Source: JAZDOT01 sp043798355 (GTDB lineage Bacteria; Patescibacteriota; Gracilibacteria; Peribacterales; Peribacteraceae). Taken from it: a stretch of DNA of 13,427 bases. Positions 13,181-13,427 of this stretch are shown piece by piece. The position numbers and the translations under genes were made by a program. Numbering within the stretch: position 1 is the stretch's first letter; each line of letters opens with the position of its first letter. The stretch covers positions 1 to 13,427 of the forward strand of contig JAZDOT010000042.1 in assembly GCA_043798355.1 (NCBI GenBank). Reading direction: 5' to 3'. Under the pieces are notes generated by a model. It did not search any database and was not told where the DNA came from. It saw nothing but the letters and a program-made list of their open reading frames with translations.

Positions 13181-13267
13181 GGGGGGCAGGATTCCTCTTT
13201 CAAATTGAAGACAGGGCTTGCCCCCCGAAGCTCCTGACGAACGAAGTGAGGAAGGAGCGAAGGGGGG
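13181..13267. repeat. Mutually exclusive G/C hairpins upstream of rnpB
   Basis: GGGGGGCA (13181-13188) is complementary to TGCCCCCC (13219-13226). The same C run also pairs with GGGGGG at 13262-13267, through GCTCCT/AGGAGC (13230-13235, 13253-13258) flanked by gaa on both sides. Only one of the two can form at a time. The 10-mer GGGGGGCAGG occurs at 13139-13148 and 13181-13190. No coding sequence or clear promoter for rnpB was found in 13142-13330. A TTGCCC and GAAAAT pair near 13284-13310 on the minus strand is a weak candidate. Confidence 0.55.
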
Positions 13268-13332
13268 CGGTCACCGAAAGAGCGGAACACTATTTTCAGC
13301 TGTGCGGAGAAAAAGGGCAAGGAAAGCCCTCG

Positions 13333-13361
13333 AAAAAAAGCCGACACAGGGTCGGCTTTTT
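13333..13361 (-). terminator. Rho-independent terminator, mainly for the right-edge gene
   Basis: GCCGAC (13340-13345) and GTCGGC (13351-13356) form a 6-bp stem, extended by A/T pairs. On the minus strand T residues follow the stem (opposite 13339-13333), fitting the end of the minus-strand gene at 13380. On the plus strand a T5 run (13357-13361) also follows, so it may work in both directions. Confidence 0.75.
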
Positions 13362-13379
13362 CAGTGTGCATCAGAAATT

Positions 13380-13427
13380 CTATTTCCTGCTCCGGCGGGC
13401 TGCCGCGCGGGATGCGGCACGCGCCTT
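13380..13427 (-). CDS. C-terminal end of an unidentified basic protein
   Basis: Fifteen codons and TAG at 13382-13380 on the minus strand, entering from the right edge, reading KARAASRAAARRSRK. The tail is Ala/Arg/Lys-rich, like the disordered basic tails of ribosomal or nucleoid proteins, but too short to identify. The terminator at 13333-13361 lies about 20 bases downstream, supporting a true gene end. Confidence 0.5.
   Translation of the reverse strand, partial: KARAASRAAARRSRK

Noticed and set aside
1..13427. CRISPR arrays, insertion sequences or integrases
   Set aside because: No evenly spaced repeats with unique spacers were found, and no transposase or recombinase motifs in any credible gene. 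The repeats present are protein-coding duplications or single palindromes.

Overview
The window looks like a chromosomal segment of a Patescibacteria (CPR) bacterium, perhaps Peribacteria-like. This is inference from gene style: short intergenic gaps, a compact YidC, Ser-rich and Cys-rich secreted proteins, and near-leaderless promoters. No rRNA or ribosomal marker is present to fix the lineage. TGA ends several clear genes (for example 1694-1696 on the minus strand and 6431-6433 on the plus strand), which argues against the Gly-recoding Gracilibacteria and Absconditabacteria.

Left region (1-3834), cell surface: two minus-strand genes are joined by a TGATG stop/start overlap. The upstream one (1694-2632) is a Pro/Ser-rich protein with a hydrophobic segment at each end. 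The downstream one (1-1694, running off the left edge) is a large exported protein with a signal peptide, a folded N-terminal region ending in a Ca-binding-like loop, a long Ser-rich stalk and two copies of a ten-cysteine domain. This large frame is open with no stop in the window; the long plus-strand frame opposite it is a shadow. Divergent from this pair is a third surface protein (2770-3834) with about 40 cysteines and two myxococcus-type disulfide repeats.

Middle region (3908-7707), core genes: yidC and rnpA overlap on the minus strand, without rpmH directly upstream. Divergent from rnpA is a membrane-anchored M23 peptidase, followed by a REP-like GC hairpin and a convergent dgt-type dNTP triphosphohydrolase.

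Region 7708-8695 has no normal gene. It holds two apparent transcription units: a plus-strand unit with promoter, Shine-Dalgarno, a 17-codon basic micro-ORF and terminator; and a minus-strand unit of about 380 nt with a strong terminator and extensive pairing, read as an unassigned structured RNA or a long 3' UTR.

Right region (8696-13427): an nnrD-pgeF pair on the minus strand, a large orphan sensor histidine kinase on the plus strand, and convergent to it the RNase P RNA gene (rnpB). Both RNase P subunits are therefore encoded here. At the right edge are alternative G/C hairpins, a terminator and the last 15 codons of a basic protein on the minus strand.

A recurring theme is the promoter shape: an extended -10 of the form TGCTANNAT placed 6-7 bases before ATG at the M23, kinase and nnrD genes. 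rnpA shows the same spacing with TTGACA and a poorer -10. These imply leaderless mRNAs.
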